From Parapedobacter indicus (lineage in GTDB: Bacteria; Bacteroidota; Bacteroidia; Sphingobacteriales; Sphingobacteriaceae): a stretch of DNA of 34,577 nucleotides. This document shows, one piece after another, positions 9,788 to 16,457 of this stretch. The notes beneath the pieces are model-generated. The model did not search any database. It worked only from the letters and a program-made list of their open reading frames with translations, and was not told the origin of the DNA. Within the stretch, counting starts at the first letter, position 1. Each line of letters starts with the position of its first letter. The DNA is taken from positions 1 to 34,577 of the forward strand of contig NZ_FOQO01000018.1 of NCBI RefSeq assembly GCF_900113765.1. Direction: 5' to 3'. The position numbers were made by a program, and so were the translations under genes.

Positions 9788-9912
9788 GCTAAACGGTCAA
9801 TCATTCGGCCGAAGTTCGACGGCTTTATTATCTGTTTTCATTTTCTGCCTTTGGGATTTCTAATCGCATGAGGGGTGGAGTAAAATCAAGCCTAAATACA
9901 CCATTATGGGTA

Positions 9913-9943
9913 TTGCCGTCGCACCCAGCCCTAACTACCTTTG
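9913..9943 (+). promoter_or_regulatory. Promoter of the protease-lipoprotein operon
   Basis: TTG at 9913-9915, a 20-nt spacer and a perfect TACCTTTG at 9936-9943 match the Bacteroidota sigma-A promoter. The start of transcription is predicted near 9950, about 30 nt before the ATG at 9981. Confidence 0.7.
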
Positions 9944-9980
9944 CTTCAATAGGTAAGACAATCACTAAAGATGAACCATT

Positions 9981-10595
9981 ATGAAACGTACCAATCAATT
10001 TATGCTTTTGGCAGCCATCACCGTGCTCACGGTGGCCGGTTGTTGCAAGTGCCCCGGCGACTGCCAGAATCTCGGCTCTGTCTCGGTACCGATACGGCCG
10101 CAGGAAACCAGTAATTGGTGCTGGATCGCCTGCTCGCAGATGATCCACGCTTATTTTGGACACAGCATCACTCAATGTGCGCTGGCTAATGCACAATTAG
10201 GCCGGACGGACTGCTGCACCCCTGAGGGCGACGCCCCGTGCCCGAAGACCGATAACTGCAATACACCCGGTAATACCCGTGGTGCCATCGAGTCCCTCGG
10301 TTATACCGTCACACAGGCCAATGATCCACTGACATGGGATGCGCTCCGCAAAGAAATCTATTGCCGCAAAAAACCCTTGGTATTCGGTGACGGTGCATCC
10401 GGCGGTGGTGTGGGCCATGTACGGGTAATCTATGGCTATGTAGACGTCGGCGGCCAGCGCTGGGTGGCTCTATCAGACCCCTGGTCACCGTGCGAAGGCA
10501 GCGACGATTTAATTTCGTACGAAACGTACGCCAACACATCCGGGCCGGGCCGCGTGCACCGCAAAACGCTCTATCAATTCATTGATAACAATTAA
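9981..10595 (+). CDS. Papain-like cysteine protease lipoprotein
   Basis: A 204-residue lipoprotein with a signal peptide ending in the lipobox TVAGC (Cys21), so it is probably membrane-anchored outside the cytoplasm. After a short cysteine-rich linker comes a papain-like fold: the catalytic cysteine in SNWCWIACSQMI (Cys47), the histidine in GGGVGHVRVIYGY (His146) and an acidic residue in VALSDPW (Asp166). The order and spacing fit the papain-like/C39-like families (for example PF12385 or Peptidase_C39_2). Many extra cysteines (CPGDC, DCC, DNC) suggest disulfides. Substrate unknown. It is followed after 10 bp by a second lipoprotein gene in the same direction and shares its terminator, so the two likely act together. 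Confidence 0.8.
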   Translation: MKRTNQFMLLAAITVLTVAGCCKCPGDCQNLGSVSVPIRPQETSNWCWIACSQMIHAYFGHSITQCALANAQLGRTDCCTPEGDAPCPKTDNCNTPGNTRGAIESLGYTVTQANDPLTWDALRKEIYCRKKPLVFGDGASGGGVGHVRVIYGYVDVGGQRWVALSDPWSPCEGSDDLISYETYANTSGPGRVHRKTLYQFIDNN

Positions 10596-10605
10596 GCAAT
10601 CCCCC

Positions 10606-11265
10606 ATGAAAACACAATTAATAGCCCTTATATTGGGGTGCACGCTGGCCCTCAACGGTTGCCAATGCAACGACGGCCGGAAGCCCCAAGACGACGATAT
10701 GAAACCCCAGCCAAACGCTTACAAGAGCCCCGAAGAGGCACTCAAACAAACGCAGGAGCACTTGCACCTGCTGCTCAACGAAAATCAGCGTAAGGTATTC
10801 GGACTGGCCTCAGATGAGGAGATCCAGCAGCTGACTACCAAGCTGGCGGTACCGATCTCGTACCTACAGCTCGAACGGCTGGGCGATACCACACGCATTC
10901 AAAACGATGATGGGTACTGGTATGGATTGGGCAATGGTGATGCTACGAAAATAGGCATCAGTGTGGAACGCGCCGGAGATGTCTGGATACAAAGCACCAT
11001 TGGCATGAAGAAATTCGTACAGGCAACCAGCCGACACAGTGGGGTGACCCGTTTGGTGGAGGTACCCGGATTGGAATTGAGCTTTGTTGAGCTAACTGAA
11101 AACGGACGCGTCAGCTATGTCCCCATTGCCGATTACGCAGATGCGAAGCTCAGCGCGGACAGGCGCTATGCATGGCCGGAATTGCTGCGAATACTGGATG
11201 GCTACCGCGTACAATTGCAACGGGAATTTGGGGATGATTTCACGAAAGGTAACCTGGAACGTTGA
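10606..11265 (+). CDS. Lipoprotein of unknown function, partner of the protease
   Basis: This 219-residue product starts with a lipoprotein signal (MKTQLIALILGCTLALNGC), so it is likely anchored in a membrane. The frame is open further upstream, into the preceding gene, but the ATG at 10606 sits directly before the signal peptide. No conserved domain is recognised. The mature part is polar, with EEALKQTQEHLHLLLNENQR near the start, a beta-rich centre and a C-terminal helix (PELLRILDGYRVQLQREFG). It lies 10 bp after the papain-like protease gene and before a strong terminator, so it is part of a two-gene unit; a substrate, inhibitor or anchor role is possible but not shown. Confidence 0.75.
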   Translation: MKTQLIALILGCTLALNGCQCNDGRKPQDDDMKPQPNAYKSPEEALKQTQEHLHLLLNENQRKVFGLASDEEIQQLTTKLAVPISYLQLERLGDTTRIQNDDGYWYGLGNGDATKIGISVERAGDVWIQSTIGMKKFVQATSRHSGVTRLVEVPGLELSFVELTENGRVSYVPIADYADAKLSADRRYAWPELLRILDGYRVQLQREFGDDFTKGNLER

Positions 11266-11272
11266 TAAACTA

Positions 11273-11316
11273 AAGAAAGGCCGCCTCAGCTATCTGTTTT
11301 TAGGCGGCCTTCTTTA
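11273..11316 (+). terminator. Rho-independent terminator of the lipoprotein operon
   Basis: AAGAAAGGCCGCCT and AGGCGGCCTTCTT form a 12-13-bp stem with one bulge around a 13-nt loop, starting a few bases after the stop codon of the second lipoprotein gene. Confidence 0.85.
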
Positions 11317-11422
11317 GCGCTGACCTACCGCCTCCTACCCACCCGCTACAATTGTCTGTTTTCATTTCTTTTTTTTCGGTGATCGTTCTGGTCGCGCTTT
11401 GGTTGCGCAACGCAACTGGGAC

Positions 11423-11604
11423 GGGGTCGCAGTTAGCAAGTCCACCGGAACTGTAACGCTCCGTTATTCACTCATTGCTTGCTTTTCAACGGCGTTCATG
11501 AGCTCACTTCGTTCGGTTTGGTCACGTCACTAGGTTCCTCATGGACTTACTAAGCTGCTTACGGAGGAATTAAGGCTTCGGCTCCAATTCCTCGAACCGG
11601 TCGT
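11423..11604 (-). repeat. Palindromic repeat element, copy A (inverted relative to copy C)
   Basis: About 85 bp (ACTGTAACGCTCCG at 11450 to CACTAGGTT at 11535) match copy C at 13247-13332 in reverse complement with essentially one mismatch. Weaker similarity extends outward: GGGGTCGCAGTTAG on one side, CTAAGCTGCTT then a hairpin and AACCGGT on the other. The distal hairpin here is GAGGAATT...AATTCCTC, whereas copy C has a different sequence that still pairs. The element fills most of the 313-bp gap between the lipoprotein operon and the first DUF6266 gene; no protein-coding gene is seen in it. Confidence 0.85.
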
Positions 11605-11628
11605 TGCCCGGATGAGTTTGGTTTCCAA

Positions 11629-12198
11629 CTAAAACTCCCCCAAATATTTGCTATTCGACCATTTCCGCTCCTTGCGGTCGTGCACCATTAGGTACAGGTG
11701 CACCGGCTTATCTTCCAGCAGTGGTGGCAATTCGAGCGCTACACTGCCATCTTCGCGCAATCTTTTCTCCTCGTTGATGCCCGCAACGCGTAGTTCGGGA
11801 CTATAAGCGCAGAGGATGAGGCGATCGTCCCAGGCTTCATTCGCACCTTCAGGGTCGTCTGCCAGCGACGCTACTTCAACGGTGACCCTACGTCCCTCGC
11901 GTGTCACCTCCGTCCGGATGGGATTCCGCAGCACACCTTCACTGAGCCGTACGGCGGCTGGGTCTATGTATTGATCCGGATAATCGCCCGCTATTGCACG
12001 GAGCAACACATACGACATGGCTCTGCCAAATGGCGTTTTGCCTTTCTTCTGGGTGGCGAAGCCGCGCTGGATCAGTTTGCGCACCGGCGCTAAAAACTCG
12101 CTCGCCAGCTTGAAGCGCTGTTGGATAATCAGGCGGCCATCTACCTCGTTGCTTTTCTTCCGTTCGCTATTGGATATTACGTTCATGCTATTTCTCAT
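11629..12198 (-). CDS. DUF6266-like protein with replaced N-terminus
   Basis: This 189-residue protein aligns by eye with its upstream neighbour from about residue 25: IIQQRFKLASEFLAPVRKLI, then AIAGDYPDQYIDPAAVRLSEG, WDDRLILCAYSPEL and the ending WSNSKYLGEF, against IAGDYPDYTLDYSQVRIAEG and SRSVYLGEV in the neighbour. These are features of the Bacteroidota family DUF6266, whose function is unknown. The usual glycine-rich N-terminus (MG.I.RGANGGF.GKAGSVIGSSW) is absent and an unrelated charged segment takes its place. A terminator lies just upstream, so expression would need read-through or an unseen promoter. Confidence 0.7.
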   Translation of the reverse strand: MRNSMNVISNSERKKSNEVDGRLIIQQRFKLASEFLAPVRKLIQRGFATQKKGKTPFGRAMSYVLLRAIAGDYPDQYIDPAAVRLSEGVLRNPIRTEVTREGRRVTVEVASLADDPEGANEAWDDRLILCAYSPELRVAGINEEKRLREDGSVALELPPLLEDKPVHLYLMVHDRKERKWSNSKYLGEF

Positions 12199-12211
12199 TT
12201 ACCTGTTCATC

Positions 12212-12257
12212 AACTAAAAGAAGCGACCCGCCCCCGAGGTGGGTGGATCGCTTCTTC
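12212..12257 (-). terminator. Rho-independent terminator after the full-length DUF6266 gene
   Basis: On the minus strand AAGAAGCGA and TCGCTTCTT pair, extended by an inner CCACCC/GGGCGGG segment, and the stem is followed by TTTTAG. It lies directly after the stop of the upstream DUF6266 gene and separates it from the second one. Confidence 0.8.
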
Positions 12258-12267
12258 GTTTACTGCT

Positions 12268-12909
12268 TTACGCCAGCGCTACCTCCCCGAGGTATACGCT
12301 CCGCGACACGTTGCGCCCTTTCCGGTCGGCCGTAAAGAGCCATACATGGCCCTGACCGGTCTGGAAATGGTTGGGCAAGGTGATGTCTACCGTTCCGTCG
12401 GCACGCTGAGGAGGCGTGGGCGCGGTAAGAAACTGGTCGATGCCCGGATGGTACAGTACGATGTACATCAGGTCATCTTCCTTTTGCTCATACATCGTAT
12501 TCTGCACCGTATCCCACGTCACCGTCAGTACTCCATCTACCGCAGTGGCCGATTCGGTGGTACCGCCACTGTACCCTTCCGCAATACGCACCTGGCTATA
12601 ATCCAGCGTGTAGTCTGGATAGTCGCCCGCAATCGTGCGGTCGAGGTTTTCCTGGAACGCCACATTCATCGGCGTATGCGTGTCCGTTTTTCGCTGGCCG
12701 TAGCCGATCCGGATAAACACCTTCAGCGGCAACAGAAACCGCATCAACAAGGTAAACTTGGCCTGCTGCATCAGCTGTTCTTCCGTGGCCGGCTTCGTGC
12801 GTTTCTTGTACAGTCCTTTGATGTAGTCGATGCTCTTCCAGCTGCTGCCGATCACACTGCCTGCTTTTCCTTTGAAGCCTCCGTTGGCTCCTCTTCTGAT
12901 TACTCCCAT
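12268..12909 (-). CDS. DUF6266 family protein
   Basis: A 213-residue protein with the hallmarks of DUF6266: a glycine-rich start (GVIRRGANGGFKGKAGSVIG) followed by SSWKSIDYIKGLYKKRTKP, then TEEQLMQQAKFTLLMRFLLP, IAGDYPDYTLDYSQVRIAEG, two beta-rich halves and the ending RSVYLGEVALA. No signal peptide or catalytic motif is visible. The family is widespread in Bacteroidota and its function is unknown. The gene has a -7 box (TATGTTTG, 13005-12998), an AGGAG sequence about 10 nt before the ATG, and its own terminator. Together with the diverged downstream copy it is bracketed by inverted repeats A and C, as if carried on a small element. Confidence 0.8.
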   Translation of the reverse strand: MGVIRRGANGGFKGKAGSVIGSSWKSIDYIKGLYKKRTKPATEEQLMQQAKFTLLMRFLLPLKVFIRIGYGQRKTDTHTPMNVAFQENLDRTIAGDYPDYTLDYSQVRIAEGYSGGTTESATAVDGVLTVTWDTVQNTMYEQKEDDLMYIVLYHPGIDQFLTAPTPPQRADGTVDITLPNHFQTGQGHVWLFTADRKGRNVSRSVYLGEVALA

Positions 12910-12997
12910 TTCTGGTCTCCTTTTTACTTTTAAATTTTACTTTATTTTCAACTCCATCCACAACTCTGCAATACCGGTATGCGTTGCTTCATGAAGG

Positions 12998-13005
12998 CAA
13001 ACATA
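12998..13005 (-). promoter_or_regulatory. Promoter -7 box for the DUF6266 gene
   Basis: TATGTTTG on the minus strand is an exact TAnnTTTG match. A leader of roughly 80 nt would precede the ATG at 12909. The -33 element is not convincing. Confidence 0.5.
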
Positions 13006-13101
13006 GTATGCTGTAAATCAGAAAACTAGATACAGGATACGGTTGACGGGGATGTGACGGGGAGTTATCGGGAAATTGACGGGGAAGTGAAGGGGTTATG
13101 G

Positions 13102-13192
13102 GTTTTAGTCCGTTACTCCACGACTGGGATCCGCTGCACTTCGCTGGCGTCTCCTAGGTCGTGTCTGTAACGGTCTAAAACCGGTTGGGGAA
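13102..13192 (+). repeat. Long palindromic repeat, copy B
   Basis: GGTTTTAGTCCGTTAC at 13101-13116 and GTAACGGTCTAAAACC at 13167-13182 form a 16-bp inverted repeat with one mismatch; inside it CCACGAC and GGTCGTG also pair. The central part (TCCGCTGCACTTCGCTGGCG) recurs in copy D, and TCCTAGGTCGTGTCTGTAAC recurs in copies C and D. The layout of long imperfect arms around a variable centre resembles a recombination or transposition hairpin, but it does not carry canonical attC core boxes. Confidence 0.8.
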
Positions 13193-13228
13193 TGGGGGAA
13201 TGGCGAAATTCCCTTCCACCCAAGCAGC

Positions 13229-13400
13229 TTAGAAAGCCCAAAAGAAACCTAGTGGCGTGACCAAACCGAACGAAGTGAGCTCATGAACGCCGTTGAAAAG
13301 CAAGCAATGAGTGAATAACGGAGCGTTACAGTATTCGTTGGGATTTCTAACTGCGACCCCATCCTAGGTCGTGTCTGTAACGGTTGTAAAAACTGATTTG
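13229..13400 (+). repeat. Palindromic repeat element, copy C
   Basis: It contains the reverse complement of copy A's 85-bp core (13247-13332), and at its right end a direct copy of the B/D right arm (TCCTAGGTCGTGTCTGTAAC at 13362). A hairpin GGGAAT/ATTCCC lies on its left (13195-13214) at the position of copy A's distal hairpin. Copies B and C together fill the non-coding stretch 13100-13445. Confidence 0.8.
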
Positions 13401-13448
13401 GGAAATATTTGAATATCCCCTATAGATATTTGATAATTTATTTTTTTG

Positions 13449-13456
13449 TACTTTTG
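13449..13456 (+). promoter_or_regulatory. Promoter -7 box for the toxin-antitoxin pair
   Basis: TACTTTTG matches TAnnTTTG exactly, with a TTTG at 13429-13432 upstream at a rather short 16-nt spacing. It overlaps the TTG that would be the longest possible start of the antitoxin frame and so argues for a start at 13470 or 13482. Confidence 0.5.
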
Positions 13457-13481
13457 GAGGGTATCGTTAATGCATGCGGAT

Positions 13482-13676
13482 ATGGAAATCACAATCAAAA
13501 TAGACAAGCGAAGCAAACAGGCAAAGGTATTTTATGAATACCTTAAAACACTTCCTTTTATAGAGCTTGAAGAACCTCGCTATAATAAAGATACTGAAAA
13601 AGCAATAAAAGAGGTCAAATCGGGTAAAGCGACCAAGATTTCTCTTGAGGATTTCAGAAAAGAACTTTATTCGTAA
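13482..13676 (+). CDS. Antitoxin of a YafQ-type toxin-antitoxin pair (DUF2683-like)
   Basis: A 64-residue protein: MEITIKIDKRSKQAKVFYEY, a middle with LPFIELEEPRYNKDTEKAIK, and a charged C-terminus (KISLEDFRKELYS). The first strand and helix resemble DUF2683-type antitoxins that precede YafQ/RelE toxins in Bacteroidota; they bind DNA and neutralise the toxin. The stop codon overlaps the toxin start by one base (TAATG), a typical coupling. An alternative ATG at 13470 follows a GGAGG at 13456-13460 and would add four residues. The gene pair is AT-richer than its neighbours and is bracketed by repeats C and D, suggesting transfer. Confidence 0.75.
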   Translation: MEITIKIDKRSKQAKVFYEYLKTLPFIELEEPRYNKDTEKAIKEVKSGKATKISLEDFRKELYS

Positions 13677-13948
13677 TGTATCAGCTTGAACAGACAGGAA
13701 AGTTCAAAAAGGATATAAAACTTGCTAAAAAACGTGGTTTGGATATGCGACTTCTCGATGAAGTCGTCACTCATTTGGTTGAAAAAGGCTCACTTCCGCA
13801 AAAAAACAAACCTCACAAATTGACAGGTAATTATAAAGGATTCTGGGAATGCCATATCCAATCCGATTGGCTATTAGTTTGGGAACAGGATGAAGCCATA
13901 AGGCTCATCACGTTGACAAGAACAGGCACACATAGCGATTTATTTTGA
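13676..13948 (+). CDS. YafQ-family mRNA-interferase toxin
   Basis: A 90-residue RelE-superfamily protein. The family's basic and acidic active-site residues are in place: KPHKLTG (His47), ECHIQSDWLLVW (His60, Asp64) and the C-terminal RTGTHSDLF (His86), corresponding to the HPL, CHI.PDWLLIY and GSH..LF motifs of E. coli YafQ. Such toxins cut mRNA on the ribosome and slow growth when the antitoxin is lost. The start codon overlaps the antitoxin's stop, so the two are translated together. The toxin looks intact. Confidence 0.88.
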   Translation: MYQLEQTGKFKKDIKLAKKRGLDMRLLDEVVTHLVEKGSLPQKNKPHKLTGNYKGFWECHIQSDWLLVWEQDEAIRLITLTRTGTHSDLF

Positions 13949-13950
13949 GT

Positions 13951-14047
13951 CTACCCATTTCTTGACATTCCGCGTGCGGTGTCATGAATCCGCGACGCTT
14001 CGCTGGCGTCTCCTAGGTCTTGTCTATAATGGGCTAAAACTGGTTAC
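13951..14047 (+). repeat. Long palindromic repeat, copy D
   Basis: TCCGCGACGCTTCGCTGGCG at 13989 and TCCTAGGTCTTGTCTATAAT at 14011 are diverged direct copies of repeat B, followed by GGGCTAAAACTGGTT. The left arm CTACCCATTTCTTGAC pairs imperfectly with the right arm, so the hairpin is kept although the sequence differs. It starts just after the toxin stop codon. Confidence 0.75.
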
Positions 14048-14096
14048 GGTATATGAGATGATCTGTTTAAGTTTTTGTGTCATTGCGATTATCATT

Positions 14097-14321
14097 ATGG
14101 TTCAACTTGCAGAGATATTAGGTTTGAGTGTTGCTGAGAAAAAAGAAGAAGTTCCGCTGTTCGCAGCTCAATTAGATGAGTTAGATCACCGTATGGCGCT
14201 TCACGCAGAAGGAGAAATGCCTTTTGTAAGTTGGAATGAGGTAAAGGCCGAATTACGGATCAGAAAGCAGTATCAGAGGGCGACATGTTGCGCTTCTTTC
14301 AGGATATGGGGGCCAATATAA
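14097..14321 (+). CDS. Orphan addiction-module antitoxin, probably degenerate
   Basis: The 74-codon frame from ATG 14097 encodes MVQLAEILGLSVAEKK, then LDELDHRMALHAEGEMPFVS and WNEVKAELRIRK. The pattern LDELDHR...SWNEVKAEL matches the C-terminal half of RelB-like addiction-module proteins (ELDRRL...SWEEVKARL). The N-terminal helix region is shorter than usual, as if about ten residues were lost, and no ParE/RelE toxin follows. The last 14 residues come from sequence overlapping the convergent nucleotidyltransferase gene and are probably not original. It is likely a leftover antitoxin next to repeat D, possibly still able to neutralise a related toxin. Confidence 0.5.
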   Translation: MVQLAEILGLSVAEKKEEVPLFAAQLDELDHRMALHAEGEMPFVSWNEVKAELRIRKQYQRATCCASFRIWGPI

Positions 14322-14584
14322 GGGCTGAGTGACTGCGGGGTAACAAGCTCAACCCTGCGACCTAGTAAATCTTCAAGAAAAAAAGACAACTCCATAAAAT
14401 GATCGTATGTTTTCATGTTGGGGTGAAACTCCACCAAAAAATCAACGTCGCTATCCGCATGGAAACGATCTGTCAAAAAAGACCCAAAAAGACTTAACTT
14501 AGATACGCCAAAGCGACGAATCTCATTTCGCTTCATCTGCAGCAATGACAGTATTGCTTCTTTACTCTGAACCACGCTTTCCAT
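14273..14584 (-). CDS. MNT-type nucleotidyltransferase (MntA-like), without HEPN partner
   Basis: A 103-residue protein of the polymerase-beta nucleotidyltransferase fold: KLSLFGSFLTDRFHADSDVD with the GS motif (Gly34-Ser35) and metal-binding aspartates Asp46 and Asp48 (SDVDFLVEF), then a helix and GRRVELVTPQSLSPYI. This is the minimal MNT type that usually sits beside a HEPN (DUF86) toxin and blocks it by adding AMP to a tyrosine. Here no HEPN gene lies immediately downstream; the 3' end instead overlaps an antitoxin-like frame on the other strand. It is therefore an orphan, perhaps after loss of its toxin. The HEPN protein at 31.2 kb is of a different type and linked to another gene. Confidence 0.85.
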   Translation of the reverse strand: MESVVQSKEAILSLLQMKRNEIRRFGVSKLSLFGSFLTDRFHADSDVDFLVEFHPNMKTYDHFMELSFFLEDLLGRRVELVTPQSLSPYIGPHILKEAQHVAL

Positions 14585-14854
14585 ATAAGCAAACTTACTA
14601 AATAATTACCTCGCGTACAAATCAAAACGACACCGTTACGAATCCAGTTCGGCTGAATAACCACCTTAATCCCACCCTTTCTCCTACCCATTTCCTGCCA
14701 TTTGCTATGCGGGGAATACGGTTCATCTAACCTGTATCTGTTAAATTGATAGCCACCAGACGGATACGGCATAGCTACCGCTTACATTACGGCAGGAGAA
14801 TGGCGGGAGAAACTCAAAAGAAAGGCAGGAGAAAGCGGCCAGCGTATAAAAAAC
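14585..14854. other. Intergenic stretch without recognised gene
   Basis: This 270-bp stretch holds no convincing gene. A minus-strand frame covers part of it, but its product resembles nothing known and it has no start signals. Near 14791-14840 the purine-rich phrase GGCAGGAGAA (or GGCGGGAGAA) occurs three times; its meaning is unclear. Confidence 0.4.
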
Positions 14855-15955
14855 TTAAATTAATTGCCCCAGTGCTTCCCGGGCAAAGCCCACTAACTCG
14901 CCGGTACGCTGCTGTCGCACTTTGTGTACCCATTCCGGATCGGCCAAGATAGCACGGCCTACGGCTACCAGATCAAAATCACCCCGGTCATAGCGGCGCA
15001 GCAATTCATCCAGGCTGGCCGGGTTGGAAGACTCTCCCCGGAAGGCCGCCAGAAACTCACCGGACAGGCCAACGGAACCTACGGTAATGCTTGCACGCCC
15101 CGTAAGTTTCTTTGCCCAACCGGCAAAGTTGAGGTCAGTGCCTTCAAACTCGGGCTCCCAGAAGCGGCGCTGTGAACAGTGGAATATATCGACCCCGGCA
15201 TCCGCTAATGCGGTAAGCCACTGCTCCATTTCCTGCGGGGTCTTAGCCAGTTTATTTCCATAGTTCGACCCTTTCCATTGCGATAAGCGGAGAATGATGG
15301 CGAAATCATCGCCTACTCGCTTGCGCACTTCCCGGATCACTTCAATGGCAAACCGACTCCGTTCCAATAGCGTCTTTCCGCCGTATCCGTCGGACCGGTT
15401 GTTGGTTACTTCCCAGAAAAACTGGTCGATAAGATACGTATGGGCACCATGGAGTTCCACACAGTCGAAACCCAGCGCCTTCGCATCGGCTGCCGCCTGA
15501 CCGAATGCACGGATGGTATCTGCGATATCGGCTTCGCTCATGGCCTGTCCATTTTGAAAGTCCGCGCTTTTAAACGGAGAAGGGCCTTCAAACGGTGCCC
15601 CAGGTAGCCAACCCGACGCGTGGTTTTCCATGATGCCCATGTGCCAGATCTGGGGGCCCATGCTTCCGCCGGAAGCGTGCACCCCGTTGATAACTTTCTG
15701 CCAACCGGCTAAGGGCTGCTCACCATGGAAACGTGGGATATTGGCATCGTTGGACGAAGCGGGACGGTCGATGACCGTACCTTCGGACAGGATAAGACCT
15801 ACCCCACCCTTCGCGCGGCGGGCGTAATAGGCAGCAACCTCATCGGTAGGTACTCCGCCTGGCGAAAACGAACGCGTCATCGGCGCCATGACGATACGAT
15901 TTGGAATATGCAGGGATTTGAGAGTAAAAGGTTGAAAAAGTTGCTCTATATTCAT
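14855..15955 (-). CDS. Old-yellow-enzyme family flavin oxidoreductase (ene/nitro-reductase)
   Basis: A 366-residue cytoplasmic TIM-barrel enzyme of the NADH:flavin oxidoreductase/OYE family, of usual length. Visible motifs are the N-terminal FMN-binding NRIVMAPMTRSF, the substrate pair and proton donor in ELHGAHTYLIDQFF (His169, His172, Tyr174), the following NNRSDGYGG and the C-terminal phosphate-binding VAVGRAILADPEW. Such NemA/xenobiotic-reductase-like enzymes use NAD(P)H and FMN to reduce activated alkenes, nitro groups or other electrophiles, often as detoxification. The physiological substrate cannot be told. A perfect -7 box (TATTTTTG, 15995-15988) lies 33 bp upstream and the gene appears to be transcribed alone. 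Confidence 0.9.
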   Translation of the reverse strand: MNIEQLFQPFTLKSLHIPNRIVMAPMTRSFSPGGVPTDEVAAYYARRAKGGVGLILSEGTVIDRPASSNDANIPRFHGEQPLAGWQKVINGVHASGGSMGPQIWHMGIMENHASGWLPGAPFEGPSPFKSADFQNGQAMSEADIADTIRAFGQAAADAKALGFDCVELHGAHTYLIDQFFWEVTNNRSDGYGGKTLLERSRFAIEVIREVRKRVGDDFAIILRLSQWKGSNYGNKLAKTPQEMEQWLTALADAGVDIFHCSQRRFWEPEFEGTDLNFAGWAKKLTGRASITVGSVGLSGEFLAAFRGESSNPASLDELLRRYDRGDFDLVAVGRAILADPEWVHKVRQQRTGELVGFAREALGQLI

Positions 15956-15987
15956 CGCGTTTTAAACTAGTGATCAAAAATGAGCCG

Positions 15988-15995
15988 CAAAAATA
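15988..15995 (-). promoter_or_regulatory. Promoter -7 box for the OYE-family reductase
   Basis: TATTTTTG on the minus strand is an exact TAnnTTTG match and predicts a leader of about 25 nt before the ATG at 15955. The -33 region is weak. Confidence 0.5.
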
Positions 15996-16109
15996 AATTG
16001 GCTTTTTCCGAAATCCTAGCTGCTCCTTCGAAATCAACCTACTTTTACCGATAGATGACCGGGCATGTCATAACGGTGACAGAATGCATTCCAAATGTGC
16101 AAATGCGCG

Positions 16110-16427
16110 CTACTCCCTACCCCAATATTCTCTCCGCAAGCGCTCCACATCGCAGTCGCGGAAGTACTTTTTGCGGTGTGCGATCTTGGCCACCGTGATC
16201 TTGCCACGATGCTGGCAGCGCAACAGCGTGCTTTCGCTGATGCCTACGCGCTCCATGGTCTGCTCGGCGGTGAGGTATTCGGTTTCGGCTTCCAACTTAT
16301 CGAGGATACGGTTAAGGATTTCCTGCTGATCCGCACGGATACGTTTAATATCGGGGTATAAGAGCACATAGGCACGGCAGCACGCACAATGCGGTAGCCG
16401 TCCCGTCTGTTGGGAATACGTTTTCAT
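16110..16427 (-). CDS. Excisionase-like helix-turn-helix protein (HTH_17)
   Basis: A 105-residue protein. The first third carries a CACCR cysteine cluster and a helix (IKRIRADQQEILNRILDKLE). The rest is a MerR/excisionase-type winged HTH: EYLTAEQTMERVGISESTLL, then QHRGKITVAKIAHRKKYFRD and DVERLRREYW. Proteins of this type in Bacteroidota are often excisionase-like or regulatory proteins of integrative elements, but no integrase is adjacent here. It follows the LytTR regulator gene on the same strand after about 30 bp and could be co-transcribed with it. Role unknown. Confidence 0.75.
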   Translation of the reverse strand: MKTYSQQTGRLPHCACCRAYVLLYPDIKRIRADQQEILNRILDKLEAETEYLTAEQTMERVGISESTLLRCQHRGKITVAKIAHRKKYFRDCDVERLRREYWGRE

Positions 16428-16457
16428 TAGTAAATGTTTTCTAGGCGGTCCCTGTTA

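Noticed and set aside
13102..14047. Canonical integron attC sites
   Set aside because: The repeats have attC-like size and symmetry, but the arms do not end in the RYYYAAC/GTTRRRY core boxes and no integron integrase is visible in the window.
14533..14772. 79-codon minus-strand frame upstream of the MNT gene
   Set aside because: It overlaps the MNT start in another frame, has no conserved pattern and no start signal.
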